This document shows, piece by piece, positions 1-9,848 of a stretch of DNA of 64,000 nt. Numbering within the stretch: the first letter of the stretch is position 1; each line of letters starts with the position of its first letter. The notes under the pieces are model-generated. The model searched no databases. It saw only the letters and a list, made by a program, of their open reading frames with translations, and had not been told where the DNA came from. Location: the NCBI GenBank assembly GCA_902591495.1, contig CACJAW010000002.1, forward strand, positions 25,120-89,119, read 5' to 3'. The stretch is from an uncultured Pseudohongiella sp. (lineage in GTDB: Bacteria > Pseudomonadota > Gammaproteobacteria > Pseudomonadales > Pseudohongiellaceae). The position numbers and the translations under genes were made by a program.

Positions 1-690
1 GAGTTCTGCGTCAAACGCAAATGATGCATAAGACTCTGGCGTTGCTACAATTTTGAAGAAGCGTTCAGGCGCTTCTTCAAATAACTTTTCAGAGTTAAAT
101 GACTCAGTTCTGTATATAGGACCACTGACTACATAAATAGTGCTTTCACTTGATGAGAGTTCATTAATAGCCTGATCCAGACGCGACCATGCACCGAGGC
201 GCAGGTCACTGGGAAGAGATACCATGTTGCTTGTATAGTTTAGGTCATCCCAATATGGTGTATCAGCAAAACTTGTCATTGGCGCCAGCCTGCCACGATC
301 ATCAGAATTTAGAACAAACTCATTAACGCGATAATCTCTGTCCTGAGCTTCGCTCAAGTCCGGTTGCTCAATTGCTAACGCGCTTGATCCGACCTCAAAC
401 CGACCACTGTCTGGCAGGAGTTCATCCTCCTTCCAATACCTTGGCAGCAGTGATGCTATTCCTATAGTGCCAGGTAAAATTCGATAAGCTACCCAATCAG
501 CGACTCCAGTCAGCCGGTTTATTTCTGAAGCATAAAGATGTCTAACAACAACCTGATTCTCAGCGTCAACTAGCGGGCATGCATAAAAACAATGAGAGAT
601 ATGAACACTCTGTCCACTGGAAAAGGAGCTGAATAAGAAAAATGATAGCGCGCTAACCCATCGGATATTTGTATTGCTGATGAACCTCAT
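1..690 (-). CDS. Secreted DNA/RNA non-specific endonuclease-like protein (NucA/Serratia nuclease family), C-terminus cut by the window edge; catalytic residues appear substituted
   Basis: Manual translation of the reverse strand from ATG at 690 (RBS-like AGGAG upstream): MRFISNTNIRWVSALSFFLFSSFSSGQSVHISHCFYACPLV...VADWVAYRILPG...NSDDRGRLAPMTSFADTPYWDDLNYTSNMVSLPSDLRLGAWSRLD...YVVSGPIYRTE; resembles the Serratia nuclease layout. Not in the ORF track because no stop lies in the window. Confidence 0.8.
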   Translation of the reverse strand, partial: MRFISNTNIRWVSALSFFLFSSFSSGQSVHISHCFYACPLVDAENQVVVRHLYASEINRLTGVADWVAYRILPGTIGIASLLPRYWKEDELLPDSGRFEVGSSALAIEQPDLSEAQDRDYRVNEFVLNSDDRGRLAPMTSFADTPYWDDLNYTSNMVSLPSDLRLGAWSRLDQAINELSSSESTIYVVSGPIYRTESFNSEKLFEEAPERFFKIVATPESYASFAFDAEL

Positions 691-1693
691 CACACTCCTT
701 TAAAAGCTCATCAGTGAGCCTAACATCAAAAGCTGAAAAAATTTCATCCAGCTGACCGACGTTACGAACACCAACAATCGTGGAAGCTACGAAATCCCAG
801 TGCATACTCCAAGCCGTAGCCATAGTAACAGGACTTAAGCCTGCTTTTTTTGATATCTCCAAGTATTTTTCTGTCGAAGACAGGGTCTCCTGATTAACAA
901 ACCTTTGAGCCATTAATTTCTGGCGAGAATCGCCCTCTCTCATGTAATCTCCAAAGCGAGTCTTACTAGGCATTTCTCCTTGCTGATATTTGCCACTCAA
1001 GACCCCCCCGCCTATTGGCGAGTAAGGAAGTAATGAAACATGTTCTTGACGACAAACATTTGCCAATTCATCAAAAAAACGCCGATTTAATAGTGAAAAA
1101 TTGTTCTGAATGGATTGAAACCTGGTCAACCCTTCATATTTTGCAATTGTGTTAGCTTTGGTTAGGCCATAAGCATTTTCGTTCGAGGTGCCGAGATAGC
1201 GGACCTTACCCGACTCTACCAAGCGATCAAGTGCCTCCATAGACTCTTCGATTGGCACAACATTGTCTGGCCAATGAACTTGATAAAGATCAACGCACTC
1301 AATATTTAGCCGTCTCAAACTGCCTTCGATAGCGTTTTCAATGTGATGCCTATCAATCGCGGTAAGACCATATCTAATTGGGGGGACTATCCAGCCAGAG
1401 GCGGCCCCGGCCACTTTAGTAGCTATTATTATCGAATCTCTTGGTTTAGTTTGCACCCACTCCCCAAATATTTCCTCAGTTAGACCCGCAAGCTCGGCCG
1501 TTGGGGGAACGGGGTAAACCTCTGCCGTATCGAAGAAATTTATCCCACGCTCGTAAGATGCATCTAATATTCTGAAAGCCTCAGATTTGTCACTCCAAGT
1601 GCCAAATCCCATCGTCCCCATACAGATTGGTGAAACTCTCAAGCCACTATTACCAATGTATCTGTATTCCATGTAATTTTCCCTTATAGCCAT
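653..1693 (-). CDS. Aldo/keto reductase
   Basis: YRYIGNSGLRVSPICMGTMGFG, INFFDTAEVYP, VDLYQVHWPD, SIVGVRN motifs. Confidence 0.93.
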   Translation of the reverse strand: MAIRENYMEYRYIGNSGLRVSPICMGTMGFGTWSDKSEAFRILDASYERGINFFDTAEVYPVPPTAELAGLTEEIFGEWVQTKPRDSIIIATKVAGAASGWIVPPIRYGLTAIDRHHIENAIEGSLRRLNIECVDLYQVHWPDNVVPIEESMEALDRLVESGKVRYLGTSNENAYGLTKANTIAKYEGLTRFQSIQNNFSLLNRRFFDELANVCRQEHVSLLPYSPIGGGVLSGKYQQGEMPSKTRFGDYMREGDSRQKLMAQRFVNQETLSSTEKYLEISKKAGLSPVTMATAWSMHWDFVASTIVGVRNVGQLDEIFSAFDVRLTDELLKECDEVHQQYKYPMG

Positions 1694-1732
1694 AGATAGC
1701 CAATATGCTATGACGCCACCCTAAAAACTGAA

Positions 1733-2140
1733 TTATTTCTTCAACGCGGATAGTTCTATTGTCTTACCAATTTCCTTTTGCCATCCACCAAAACCGCCGG
1801 TCATGTGAGCTACATTCTCTATGCCCATTGCCTTCAGTGAGGCCGCTGCTAGCGCTGACCGCCAACCTCCATTACAAAAAAGTATCACTTCTTCAGTATC
1901 GTTCAATTCACTTTTGTAATAAGGGCTTTCTGGGTCTAACCAAAACTCTAACATTCCCCGAGGTATGTGCATTGAGCCAGCGATTGTCCCATCCCTCTTC
2001 AACTCTCGAATATCTCGAAGATCGATTAAAGTTACACCTTGTTCCTTTAATTTCTCCTCCACCTCGGCTGGTGTTAGAGATTCAACTTGAGCTTCAGCTT
2101 CTTCGACAAGCTGTTTAATGCCTTTCTTTATTTTTAACAT
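1733..2140 (-). CDS. Rhodanese-like domain protein
   Basis: LIDLRDIRE and active-site loop CNGGWRSALAA, MTGGFGGW. Confidence 0.88.
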   Translation of the reverse strand: MLKIKKGIKQLVEEAEAQVESLTPAEVEEKLKEQGVTLIDLRDIRELKRDGTIAGSMHIPRGMLEFWLDPESPYYKSELNDTEEVILFCNGGWRSALAAASLKAMGIENVAHMTGGFGGWQKEIGKTIELSALKK

Positions 2141-2167
2141 TACTCATGAACCCTTGAAACTAATTTC

Positions 2168-4162
2168 TTACTGAGAACTAATCAAAACTTTCCGAGCGAC
2201 AATTCCGGACACCAATAAGCCCACTGCCACTGCGAGTAACGCGATTTGACTAAACCCGAAAAGTCCACCTGCGGGTAAGGCTAGCATCAGGCCTGACATA
2301 CCCACTAAAATTTTTATCACAAGTCCTTTTATGCCAGAACCGAGATCCCCCACTCCAATCATGTAACCTTGCAATGCACCAGACACTATCGCGACTCCAA
2401 AAATTGCTGTAGTAAACGCTTGTAAGTTTTCAATTATTGAGCCTTGAAGTAAAAGTGCTGGATTAAATACAAAGAAAAATGGAACAAAATAAATAATTGC
2501 ACCAAGCCGCATTGCTTCAAATCCAGCTCGCATTGGTGCAACATTGGCAACGGATGCGGCTGCAAATGCAGCTAAGGCCACTGGGGGAGTAATAAAACTC
2601 AACATACCCCAGTACATAACAAACATATGACTGGCTAGTGGATTAATACCAGAATTAGTGAGAGCTGGCACCAAAACAATAGCAAGAAAAATATAAGCTG
2701 CGGTGACAGTCATGCCAATACCAAGAATAAAGCTGGTTAAGGCACCCATAATAAGCAAAACGACGACGTTCTCACCAGCAAGATACACAAGATCGTTTGC
2801 TATTGTTCCCGCAATACCAGTAACGGCTAAACCGCCAATAATCAACCCGATAGCAGCAAGAATCCCAGCTAATTCTGCAAGCAATCTTCCCATTTGTGCA
2901 ATCAACTGCATTACCTTATCAAACGATAGTCGATGTTTTGTAAATTGGTTAATAATCAACAGTAGAGCTGTAGCATAAAAAGGTGCAACTGCTTCTCTCT
3001 GCAAATAGACTAGCATCCAAATTAATGAGACAAACACTGCGATAAAATACCAACCATCCTTAAAGACACTTCTTAACTTAGGAAGTTCTTCTTTCGGTAA
3101 GCCTTTCAAGTCGTTCTTGGCTGCATAAGCATCAATTTGCATAAAGAGACCAAAAAAATAGAGAACCGATGGTACTATTGCTGCGATAGCTACCGATACA
3201 TAACTTATATTTAGGAAACTGGCCATAACGAATGCCGTTGCGCCCATAATAGGTGGCATAAAAACACCACCGGTCGATGCGCAGGCCTCCACTCCGGACG
3301 CATATTCTTTTGTGAATCCAATGCGACGCATCGCAGGAATGGATAATGGTCCAGTGGTAAGAACATTACTTATCGGCCCACCACTCATCGACCCCATCAG
3401 ACCACTAGAAAAGATTGAAACTTTTGCCGGACCACCACGCAAATGTCCAAGAAGAGCGAAAGCCAAATTTATAAAGAATGGTCCTCCACCAGTAAATTGT
3501 AATGACACACCAAAGATTAAAAATCCAAAAACAAGTTGCACAAATACTCGCATAGGAATACCGAATAAGCTCTCTTCACCTAAAACATGAAAGATCGCCA
3601 CATCACCAAGCGGTATTGATAGCGCTGCGATAACATTGGGCAATGAAGCTGCAAATGTTGGATACAAAGAGAAAATAAGAACTATGGAAAATACAGGCCA
3701 CCCGCCAGCCCTGCGACCAGCCTCTAAAACAATTATCCAGGTAATCGTCGCGAGAAAAACTCCGATATCAGGGGCAGCATATTCCCATGCCTCTAAGACG
3801 ATTCTCTCAGCATTGAGCGCGAAATAAGAGAATACAACTGTTAATGCAATCATGATTGCGCAGTCGTACCAAGGTATATAATCGAGACTACGCTTATTAG
3901 CTGGGAATGTTACAAAGACCATGCAAAGCATGATCCCAGTAATTAGGTACATGTAACGACTATCAAGCATCACATATCCGATAAAAAATCCCAGATTAAA
4001 AATCTGGTTAATGGCTAGAAATATTGAGCAGGCAGTCATAACCGCCATAGCCAACTGCCATTTTTTAGGGATGTTTCTATAGCGGGTTTGTTTCGGCTCT
4101 TTCGAAGAATTTGCAGGAGTATCTTCTGTTTTACTGGTAACTTCTAAAGTTGGTTCAGTCAT
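2168..4162 (-). CDS. TRAP transporter fused permease subunit (TAXI type, 4TM/12TM)
   Basis: 664 aa, highly hydrophobic; GLMGSMSGGPISNVLTTGPLSIPAMRRIGF and GIGMTVTAAYIFLAIVLVPAL motifs; adjacent TAXI receptor. Confidence 0.92.
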   Translation of the reverse strand: MTEPTLEVTSKTEDTPANSSKEPKQTRYRNIPKKWQLAMAVMTACSIFLAINQIFNLGFFIGYVMLDSRYMYLITGIMLCMVFVTFPANKRSLDYIPWYDCAIMIALTVVFSYFALNAERIVLEAWEYAAPDIGVFLATITWIIVLEAGRRAGGWPVFSIVLIFSLYPTFAASLPNVIAALSIPLGDVAIFHVLGEESLFGIPMRVFVQLVFGFLIFGVSLQFTGGGPFFINLAFALLGHLRGGPAKVSIFSSGLMGSMSGGPISNVLTTGPLSIPAMRRIGFTKEYASGVEACASTGGVFMPPIMGATAFVMASFLNISYVSVAIAAIVPSVLYFFGLFMQIDAYAAKNDLKGLPKEELPKLRSVFKDGWYFIAVFVSLIWMLVYLQREAVAPFYATALLLIINQFTKHRLSFDKVMQLIAQMGRLLAELAGILAAIGLIIGGLAVTGIAGTIANDLVYLAGENVVVLLIMGALTSFILGIGMTVTAAYIFLAIVLVPALTNSGINPLASHMFVMYWGMLSFITPPVALAAFAAASVANVAPMRAGFEAMRLGAIIYFVPFFFVFNPALLLQGSIIENLQAFTTAIFGVAIVSGALQGYMIGVGDLGSGIKGLVIKILVGMSGLMLALPAGGLFGFSQIALLAVAVGLLVSGIVARKVLISSQ

Positions 4163-4172
4163 AAGAATGAGT

Positions 4173-5393
4173 TTAGAGTCCTTGCCCTAAGGTAATAAGA
4201 TTAACTTTAGCAAGCGCCTGCTCTCTATACTTAGTCCAAGCTTCCTCAAATTCCTGATAACCATCGGGTGCTGAAGGCAAGAACTCGTTCCACGCTTCTC
4301 TGAGGATAGATTGCCGATACAGATTTCTCTGATTATTTTCATCTGCCCTATCTGTCCAAGCACCGATCTCTTTATAATAGCGTATGGCGCCCTCATGAAA
4401 AGGGACAAATGCCTGTTCAAACTTCTGTCTATCTAAAATCCAGCCACCAGCTCCAGGAGCGTTGTCTTTATATTCATCGAAATGGGTATGCATGATCTTC
4501 ACCATACTGTAGACCATGGCCTCATCTGATTTTTCGAGGGCAACTAAAAAAGGATAAGCTGATGTAAAAACCTCAATTCCCTCTTCGGGAATAGTAGGTC
4601 CCTCGAAAGCTATATGCGGCACATACCATGGAAGACGCTCCCGTACACGCTGCACTGCTTCCAGATCTGCATGGGAAAATTGCGCGAAAGTCAGCCCTCT
4701 GGGGGAGGCTTCAATCCTTAGAAACGGTGGTGAATTGCAAGCGCCACCAGCCATATCAGCTCGATTATTAAGCACTGCATCAATCGAGGCGTTATATCCG
4801 CCAACCTCAACAGCCACCACATCATCCCATGTCAAATTTGCGTACGACAAGAGAGCCGCAGTCGCGTTATTCAAAGATGGTGCGCCCTGAACCCAAGTTA
4901 CCCGTTTCCCTCTAATATCAGATATTTTTGCAACTCCTGCATCAGATGCCATTGCGAAGGTAAAGGAGCAACTATCAGAAAAATTAGACATCAAAGCCCT
5001 TATGGGCTGAGGACCCCAAATTTTTGATGCAAAATTTAATATACCCTCCTGCGCATAAACAGATTCCGAGCCTCCAGCGGAGAAGTGCACCCTATCGGCC
5101 CTCAAAGTAGCTAAACGAGATACATCATTTCGACCAGGGATAACGCGAAGGTTAACACCATATTGCCTTTGCAAGATGTTACCAATAGCTACAGCCTGAC
5201 TATACCCCCCGGTACCCGTGGGATATGCGGACCATGCAATTGTCTTTGGAAATTGGATATTTTTTTCTGCGGCGAACAATCCTTGCACTGACATAATTAA
5301 TAGCATGCAAATCACTAAACTGAATATTCTACAGAACACAGTTTGGCGATTTAGTAAAATTCCAGGGCACAGAAAGGCTTGCAAGAGATTCAT
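4173..5393 (-). CDS. TAXI family TRAP transporter solute-binding protein
   Basis: Signal peptide; AWSAYPTGTGGYSQAVAIGNILQ, VTWVQGAPSLNNATAALL; directly upstream of the fused TRAP permease. Confidence 0.9.
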   Translation of the reverse strand: MNLLQAFLCPGILLNRQTVFCRIFSLVICMLLIMSVQGLFAAEKNIQFPKTIAWSAYPTGTGGYSQAVAIGNILQRQYGVNLRVIPGRNDVSRLATLRADRVHFSAGGSESVYAQEGILNFASKIWGPQPIRALMSNFSDSCSFTFAMASDAGVAKISDIRGKRVTWVQGAPSLNNATAALLSYANLTWDDVVAVEVGGYNASIDAVLNNRADMAGGACNSPPFLRIEASPRGLTFAQFSHADLEAVQRVRERLPWYVPHIAFEGPTIPEEGIEVFTSAYPFLVALEKSDEAMVYSMVKIMHTHFDEYKDNAPGAGGWILDRQKFEQAFVPFHEGAIRYYKEIGAWTDRADENNQRNLYRQSILREAWNEFLPSAPDGYQEFEEAWTKYREQALAKVNLITLGQGL

Positions 5394-5477
5394 TTAGGAC
5401 ACCGTTATTATTATCGGTCCCAAGAATATCTTAGCTATCTACTCTTTGCTATGAGGATTAATTAATTACCCAAAAAA

Positions 5478-5506
5478 AAACACCCGAACAAAGTGTTTGG
5501 GTGTTT
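5478..5506 (-). terminator. Rho-independent terminator-like hairpin (potentially bidirectional)
   Basis: AAACACCCGAACA-AAG-TGTTTGGGTGTTT, 13-bp stem with one wobble, A-run on the left and T-run on the right; 16 nt downstream of the 5523-6491 stop. Confidence 0.8.
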
Positions 5507-5522
5507 TTCATCTTTGAAATAT

Positions 5523-6491
5523 TTATCTGGTTACAGTTACCGTAACATTTTGATAGGTAAACATAGATCCGTCGCTAGCTATCCCACGCAATACGTATTC
5601 GCCGGGCGTATCGAACGTCACCTGTGAACTCCAACGGTTTCCCTCTGGTGGAAGGGGTATTGTAAAAGGTGGTGACCAAGGAGAATTAGCGTAGACCCGA
5701 GAATCCATGTAAGTCTTCATCTGCGTTGGCTCAAAAGTAGCTCGATCAGCAGGCCCTCTATATACCGTCCAAGAAAATCTCTCTCCGGGCCCTGATGAGA
5801 CTACTATCGATTGAGGCGGCCGATAAATCTGCTCCGGCGTTCTTGGAACTGGCCGCTGAGATCTAGCTGGAAGATTATCAGGATCCTTGACCATTACTGC
5901 TAGATCTAGAGGCTGCCCAACTCGGACTGTCCTGAAAGCCTCACCGTCTAGGGTTAGTTCAGGTGGAATGTTAGTCCTTAAACGATCATCTAGACTACCA
6001 AACGCACCACCGACCTCAGTTGAAATCACCTGAGGGTCGATTCGATAATCAGGCTTAAGGGTTCCATAAGCCCGACCTGTATGACTTGATCTTCCCTGAA
6101 GGGTCCATACTAACTCTTTTTCTCCGAAATCAGCGGGGACATCTATTGTAAATAGGAATGGATTCCTTCGAGGGTAGAAGTGCGTGGGCTGACCGCGATC
6201 TGCTTGCGAAAAGTCATAACCATCAACTGTAATATCATCCAATTGACCGGGTTCAACAACGCTAAAATAATTCCGCTGTCCAACATCAACGTCAAACTCT
6301 TCTTCCCAGTTTGAGTTCATATAGCCAAAAAAAAGTTTGAATGTTCCGTCATCATTTGGCCACCAACCTTCGTATGCTGGCGAGAGAATATCTCCAGACA
6401 AAATCATTCTCCTCTCTTGGGCAGTTGCTGAAAAAGCAACCACCAAGAGAAGCGCCGCGATCACAAAAGAAAAACTGCTTCGTGCTCGCAT
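5523..6491 (-). CDS. Conserved secreted protein of unknown function, paired with the upstream cytochrome/monooxygenase-like gene
   Basis: Start placed at MRARSSFSFVIAALLLVVAFSATAQ (signal peptide), which removes overlap with 6493-7962; SPAYEGWWPNDDGTFKLFFGYMNSNWEEE and QPTHFYPRRNPF motifs. Confidence 0.75.
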   Translation of the reverse strand: MRARSSFSFVIAALLLVVAFSATAQERRMILSGDILSPAYEGWWPNDDGTFKLFFGYMNSNWEEEFDVDVGQRNYFSVVEPGQLDDITVDGYDFSQADRGQPTHFYPRRNPFLFTIDVPADFGEKELVWTLQGRSSHTGRAYGTLKPDYRIDPQVISTEVGGAFGSLDDRLRTNIPPELTLDGEAFRTVRVGQPLDLAVMVKDPDNLPARSQRPVPRTPEQIYRPPQSIVVSSGPGERFSWTVYRGPADRATFEPTQMKTYMDSRVYANSPWSPPFTIPLPPEGNRWSSQVTFDTPGEYVLRGIASDGSMFTYQNVTVTVTR

Positions 6492-6492
6492 T

Positions 6493-7962
6493 TTAGTCTG
6501 ATCCTCCGCCAGCCTCATCATATTCTGGCACAGGCGCCCAGCACAGCGGACAACCGACATCATAATTATTCTTGTTACCCAAGATTTCACGTCGAGCCGC
6601 CATTTCTTCCTGGAATTGCTCTTCTGTCATTGTTACTGAGTAGCCCAAATCTATGAACATGTTAGACACGGAACGTCGGCCACCTCCAGACCAGTTTCTG
6701 GAATCGGCGAGATTAGGGTTTTTTGAAGAGGTGTCCATATAAGCGATTGTTTGAAGGATCGTTCCCTTAGGTAATAACGGCGCACTATCCTCTTTGTAGA
6801 TGTACTGCTTAACCCAATTGTGGTCGTATCCAACACAGTTAATAGTGAATTTGTTATGCCCAAAAATAGCTTCTAGACACATTCTCACGCCCGGAGCGTG
6901 AAGATGAGGCTCAAACGCCATAATCTTTGTGTGTTCCTGAAGTACAACTGAGTTTCTTAACTCTTGATTAGGGAGCCCTGGCAAAACGTCTAGATCTACA
7001 CCATTACCCGTTCTGGGACCTCTCTCGGTATATTTAGGTTTATACCCTTTTGGAAAGAACTTTATACCAAATTCCAGGTGACCCGTTGTCTCACGCCCGT
7101 TTGAATGCATATGCGCAGCATTCAGATGTAACGCAGAATTTGCCTGAAGAAGTCGACCTGCACTATCAGGGAACTTGTCTGCGTTTCGACCAACTTCATG
7201 TATGGGCCAACCTACCCGTGTTTCGGGTAAAATAAAAGAACCGTCCTCGCTCAAAACGCCACTGCTGTATGTCATATGGTGCCATATGTAGCGACCTCCA
7301 ACGGTATTGCTGCCAATATCGTCTGGAATATCATTGACTTCCTTAACTTCAATAGACTGAACATATCTATCTTCAGTCAGACCAGTTGGCACTATCCCAA
7401 TATCACCCCACCAATCAGGTGCAACTTCAGGTCTAGTCATTTCTGGACCAGTCAAAACCAAATCAGGCTCACCTAAGGTCCAGTCTTCGCCCTCTGTCAC
7501 AACATAAGGAGGTGGTTCGTTTGCAGGATTTCCTCGAGGAGCTCCATTTTGAGCCCATGCCTGGATCATTGCTAAATCCAGATCAGACAGAGAATAGTCG
7601 CTCTCGAAACCGTCAGAGATACCAATATCTTTTTCGATATACCATGGTGGCATCGCACCCATCCTGTCGCGAATTGCCGTTCTGTACATAATCACTGGAG
7701 CCCATGGCCTGACCTCATCATACGATAAGAAAGACATTGGCCCGCCGCCGCCAGGTCTATGACACTGCAGACAGCTTCGCTGCAAAATAGGGGCTATGTG
7801 ATCAGCATAGTTTATGTCAGACGCTTGCATCTCAAAGTCAGCAATATCGTAATAGTGCATTTTTTGAGCGGACGGATTGCTATCGTAGGACTGCGCGATA
7901 GTCTGGTTCGCAATGGCAAGTGTCGTAAGAGCTAGTAGAGTGAGAATTTTTCTGACAATCAT
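6493..7962 (-). CDS. Secreted protein with N-terminal c-type cytochrome-like region and copper ascorbate-dependent monooxygenase-like fold
   Basis: Signal peptide; ILQRSCLQCHRPGGGGPMSF (CxxCH); MPPWYIEK; HMHSNG and FEPHLHAPG His motifs; paralogous layout to 39427-40785. Confidence 0.75.
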   Translation of the reverse strand: MIVRKILTLLALTTLAIANQTIAQSYDSNPSAQKMHYYDIADFEMQASDINYADHIAPILQRSCLQCHRPGGGGPMSFLSYDEVRPWAPVIMYRTAIRDRMGAMPPWYIEKDIGISDGFESDYSLSDLDLAMIQAWAQNGAPRGNPANEPPPYVVTEGEDWTLGEPDLVLTGPEMTRPEVAPDWWGDIGIVPTGLTEDRYVQSIEVKEVNDIPDDIGSNTVGGRYIWHHMTYSSGVLSEDGSFILPETRVGWPIHEVGRNADKFPDSAGRLLQANSALHLNAAHMHSNGRETTGHLEFGIKFFPKGYKPKYTERGPRTGNGVDLDVLPGLPNQELRNSVVLQEHTKIMAFEPHLHAPGVRMCLEAIFGHNKFTINCVGYDHNWVKQYIYKEDSAPLLPKGTILQTIAYMDTSSKNPNLADSRNWSGGGRRSVSNMFIDLGYSVTMTEEQFQEEMAARREILGNKNNYDVGCPLCWAPVPEYDEAGGGSD

Positions 7963-8195
7963 TTCAGCTTTCTCCCGTTGTGGTTTTCTGTATTTTATCG
8001 GTATCGATTTGACGAAAACTTCTTTTATTTCAAGGCTATAAGCCTATCGCAAAACAAGAGCTTAAGACTAGCTAGGTCACAATAAGTTGCAATCACTACA
8101 ACCTCGCTACTAAAGACTGAAAGCATAAAATCCCAGTATCGTTTTGTCTACTAAACTTGAGCTTATTTTACTAAGCCAAGTCCTCAAAATTTTTG

Positions 8196-9821
8196 CTAAT
8201 TTGGGCTTTTAAGCGCAAAAGCAGTTAAGGTCGTACCTGATGGGATCATTACGTACTGTAACCCATCTAGCATATAGGTGATCGCTGCAGCTCCCCAAAT
8301 TCTTGAGCCTGTTTGGTAGTGCCATAGATTTTCTCCAGACTCAGCATTGAAAGCCATAAAATTTCCCTCATGATCGCCAGCAAAAACTAAACCTGATGCG
8401 GTAGACATGACTCCCCCAAAGGTCGGCGATGGATACCTAAATTCCCATTCCAATTGACCTGTGTGCACGTCTAGCGCTCGCAAGGCTCCATAACCCGCTT
8501 CAGCATCAATGAAAACCGTGCCGCCAAAATTGGATTGACCTCGAGTGTCAGCTGGTTCCTCAGGTACGTAAGTAGCGCAAGTTTCTCGCGCAGTAAGAAT
8601 GAACAGATCCAACCCAGGAAAGAACGTAGGCGGATAAAAATTAGTAGAGCCCCAAGGATCCGGCAAACAACCCAAACTGCCATCATTCACGACCACCGGC
8701 CTTCCATCCTCACCTATTTCTCTTGCCCACGTGGTTGCTGTGAAGGGTTCGCCAAGTAAAAATTCTCCTGTAACGCGATCTAGAACATAAAAGAATCCGT
8801 TCCTATTGCCGACCATGACCACCCGCCTTGGCTGGCCTTCCCACTCGATGTTTGCAAGCACTGGCATATGGTTTGAATCCCAGTCATTCACATCATGTGG
8901 TGTAAACTGGTAGTGCCAACGAAGTTCTCCGCTGTCAGCATCCAGAGCAACAATAGAATCGGTATAGAGGTTATCGCCAGGTCTATTCTCATCGTAATAG
9001 TCGGGATTAGGATTACCAACCCCCCAGTATATTAAGTTTAAATCAGGATCAAACGACCCGTTCATCCAGGTACCGCCGCCGCCCTGCGCAAGAATGGTTG
9101 GATCGTTGGGCCAGGTTTCACTGCCGGGCTCACCAGGACCAGGAATCGTATTGAAGCGCCAAATTCTTTCGCCAGAAACTGGATCAAAAGCATCAATGAA
9201 CCCCCTCGTCTGGTATTCTCCGCCCGATATTCCCACGATTACTTTGTTGTCCAGTATCAAAGGCGCCAGTGTCGCCGAATATCCAATTTGATAATCAGCT
9301 AATTCTCGATCCCAGAGAACCTCTCCAGTTCGCCTATCGAATGACATTAAATGAGCATCTAAAGTCACCATGAAGAGCTGATTACCTAACATACCAAAAC
9401 CCCGGTTAACCGGTGCGCTGGCTCCGTATGTTAGATCATCCGGCAGATTTCTCCGATACTCCCAAAAAGGCCTGCCAGTCCGTGCATCCAAGGCCCAAGC
9501 ATAATTGTTTGATCCGGTTACATAGAGAACGCCATCATCCAACAGAGGAGTGCCCTCCCAGCCACGGCCACGAGTAGTGGTTCCAGACTGAAAAGTCCAA
9601 ATTGAGCGAAGGTCTCCAATATTATCCGGAGTAATCTGAGTAAGCGGACTATGGCGTCTACCACTGTAATCACCCGAGTAAGTCAACCAACGGGTTGGGT
9701 CAGAAAAACCGTTTAAAATGTCTTCGTAATTTGGGCCGACACTAGACTGACCAAAAGCTGCGCAAGAAATAACCAGCCATGAAGTAGCTATCAATTCTGA
9801 ATATTTAACTGTATTTCTCAT
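8196..9821 (-). CDS. PQQ-dependent alcohol dehydrogenase-like quinoprotein
   Basis: Signal peptide; WLTYSGDYSGRRHSPLTQI; repeated W-motif propeller blades; HDVNDWDSNHMPVL. Confidence 0.9.
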   Translation of the reverse strand: MRNTVKYSELIATSWLVISCAAFGQSSVGPNYEDILNGFSDPTRWLTYSGDYSGRRHSPLTQITPDNIGDLRSIWTFQSGTTTRGRGWEGTPLLDDGVLYVTGSNNYAWALDARTGRPFWEYRRNLPDDLTYGASAPVNRGFGMLGNQLFMVTLDAHLMSFDRRTGEVLWDRELADYQIGYSATLAPLILDNKVIVGISGGEYQTRGFIDAFDPVSGERIWRFNTIPGPGEPGSETWPNDPTILAQGGGGTWMNGSFDPDLNLIYWGVGNPNPDYYDENRPGDNLYTDSIVALDADSGELRWHYQFTPHDVNDWDSNHMPVLANIEWEGQPRRVVMVGNRNGFFYVLDRVTGEFLLGEPFTATTWAREIGEDGRPVVVNDGSLGCLPDPWGSTNFYPPTFFPGLDLFILTARETCATYVPEEPADTRGQSNFGGTVFIDAEAGYGALRALDVHTGQLEWEFRYPSPTFGGVMSTASGLVFAGDHEGNFMAFNAESGENLWHYQTGSRIWGAAAITYMLDGLQYVMIPSGTTLTAFALKSPN

Positions 9822-9848
9822 CTTCGATTACTCTCAACTATATTTAGA

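Noticed and set aside
1759-2118. 119-aa plus-strand ORF
   Set aside because: Antisense to the clear rhodanese gene; low-complexity, no recognisable domain.
2703-3827. Plus-strand ORFs 2703-2978, 3312-3590, 3636-3827
   Set aside because: Shadow ORFs antisense to the TRAP permease; composition mirrors codons of the real gene.
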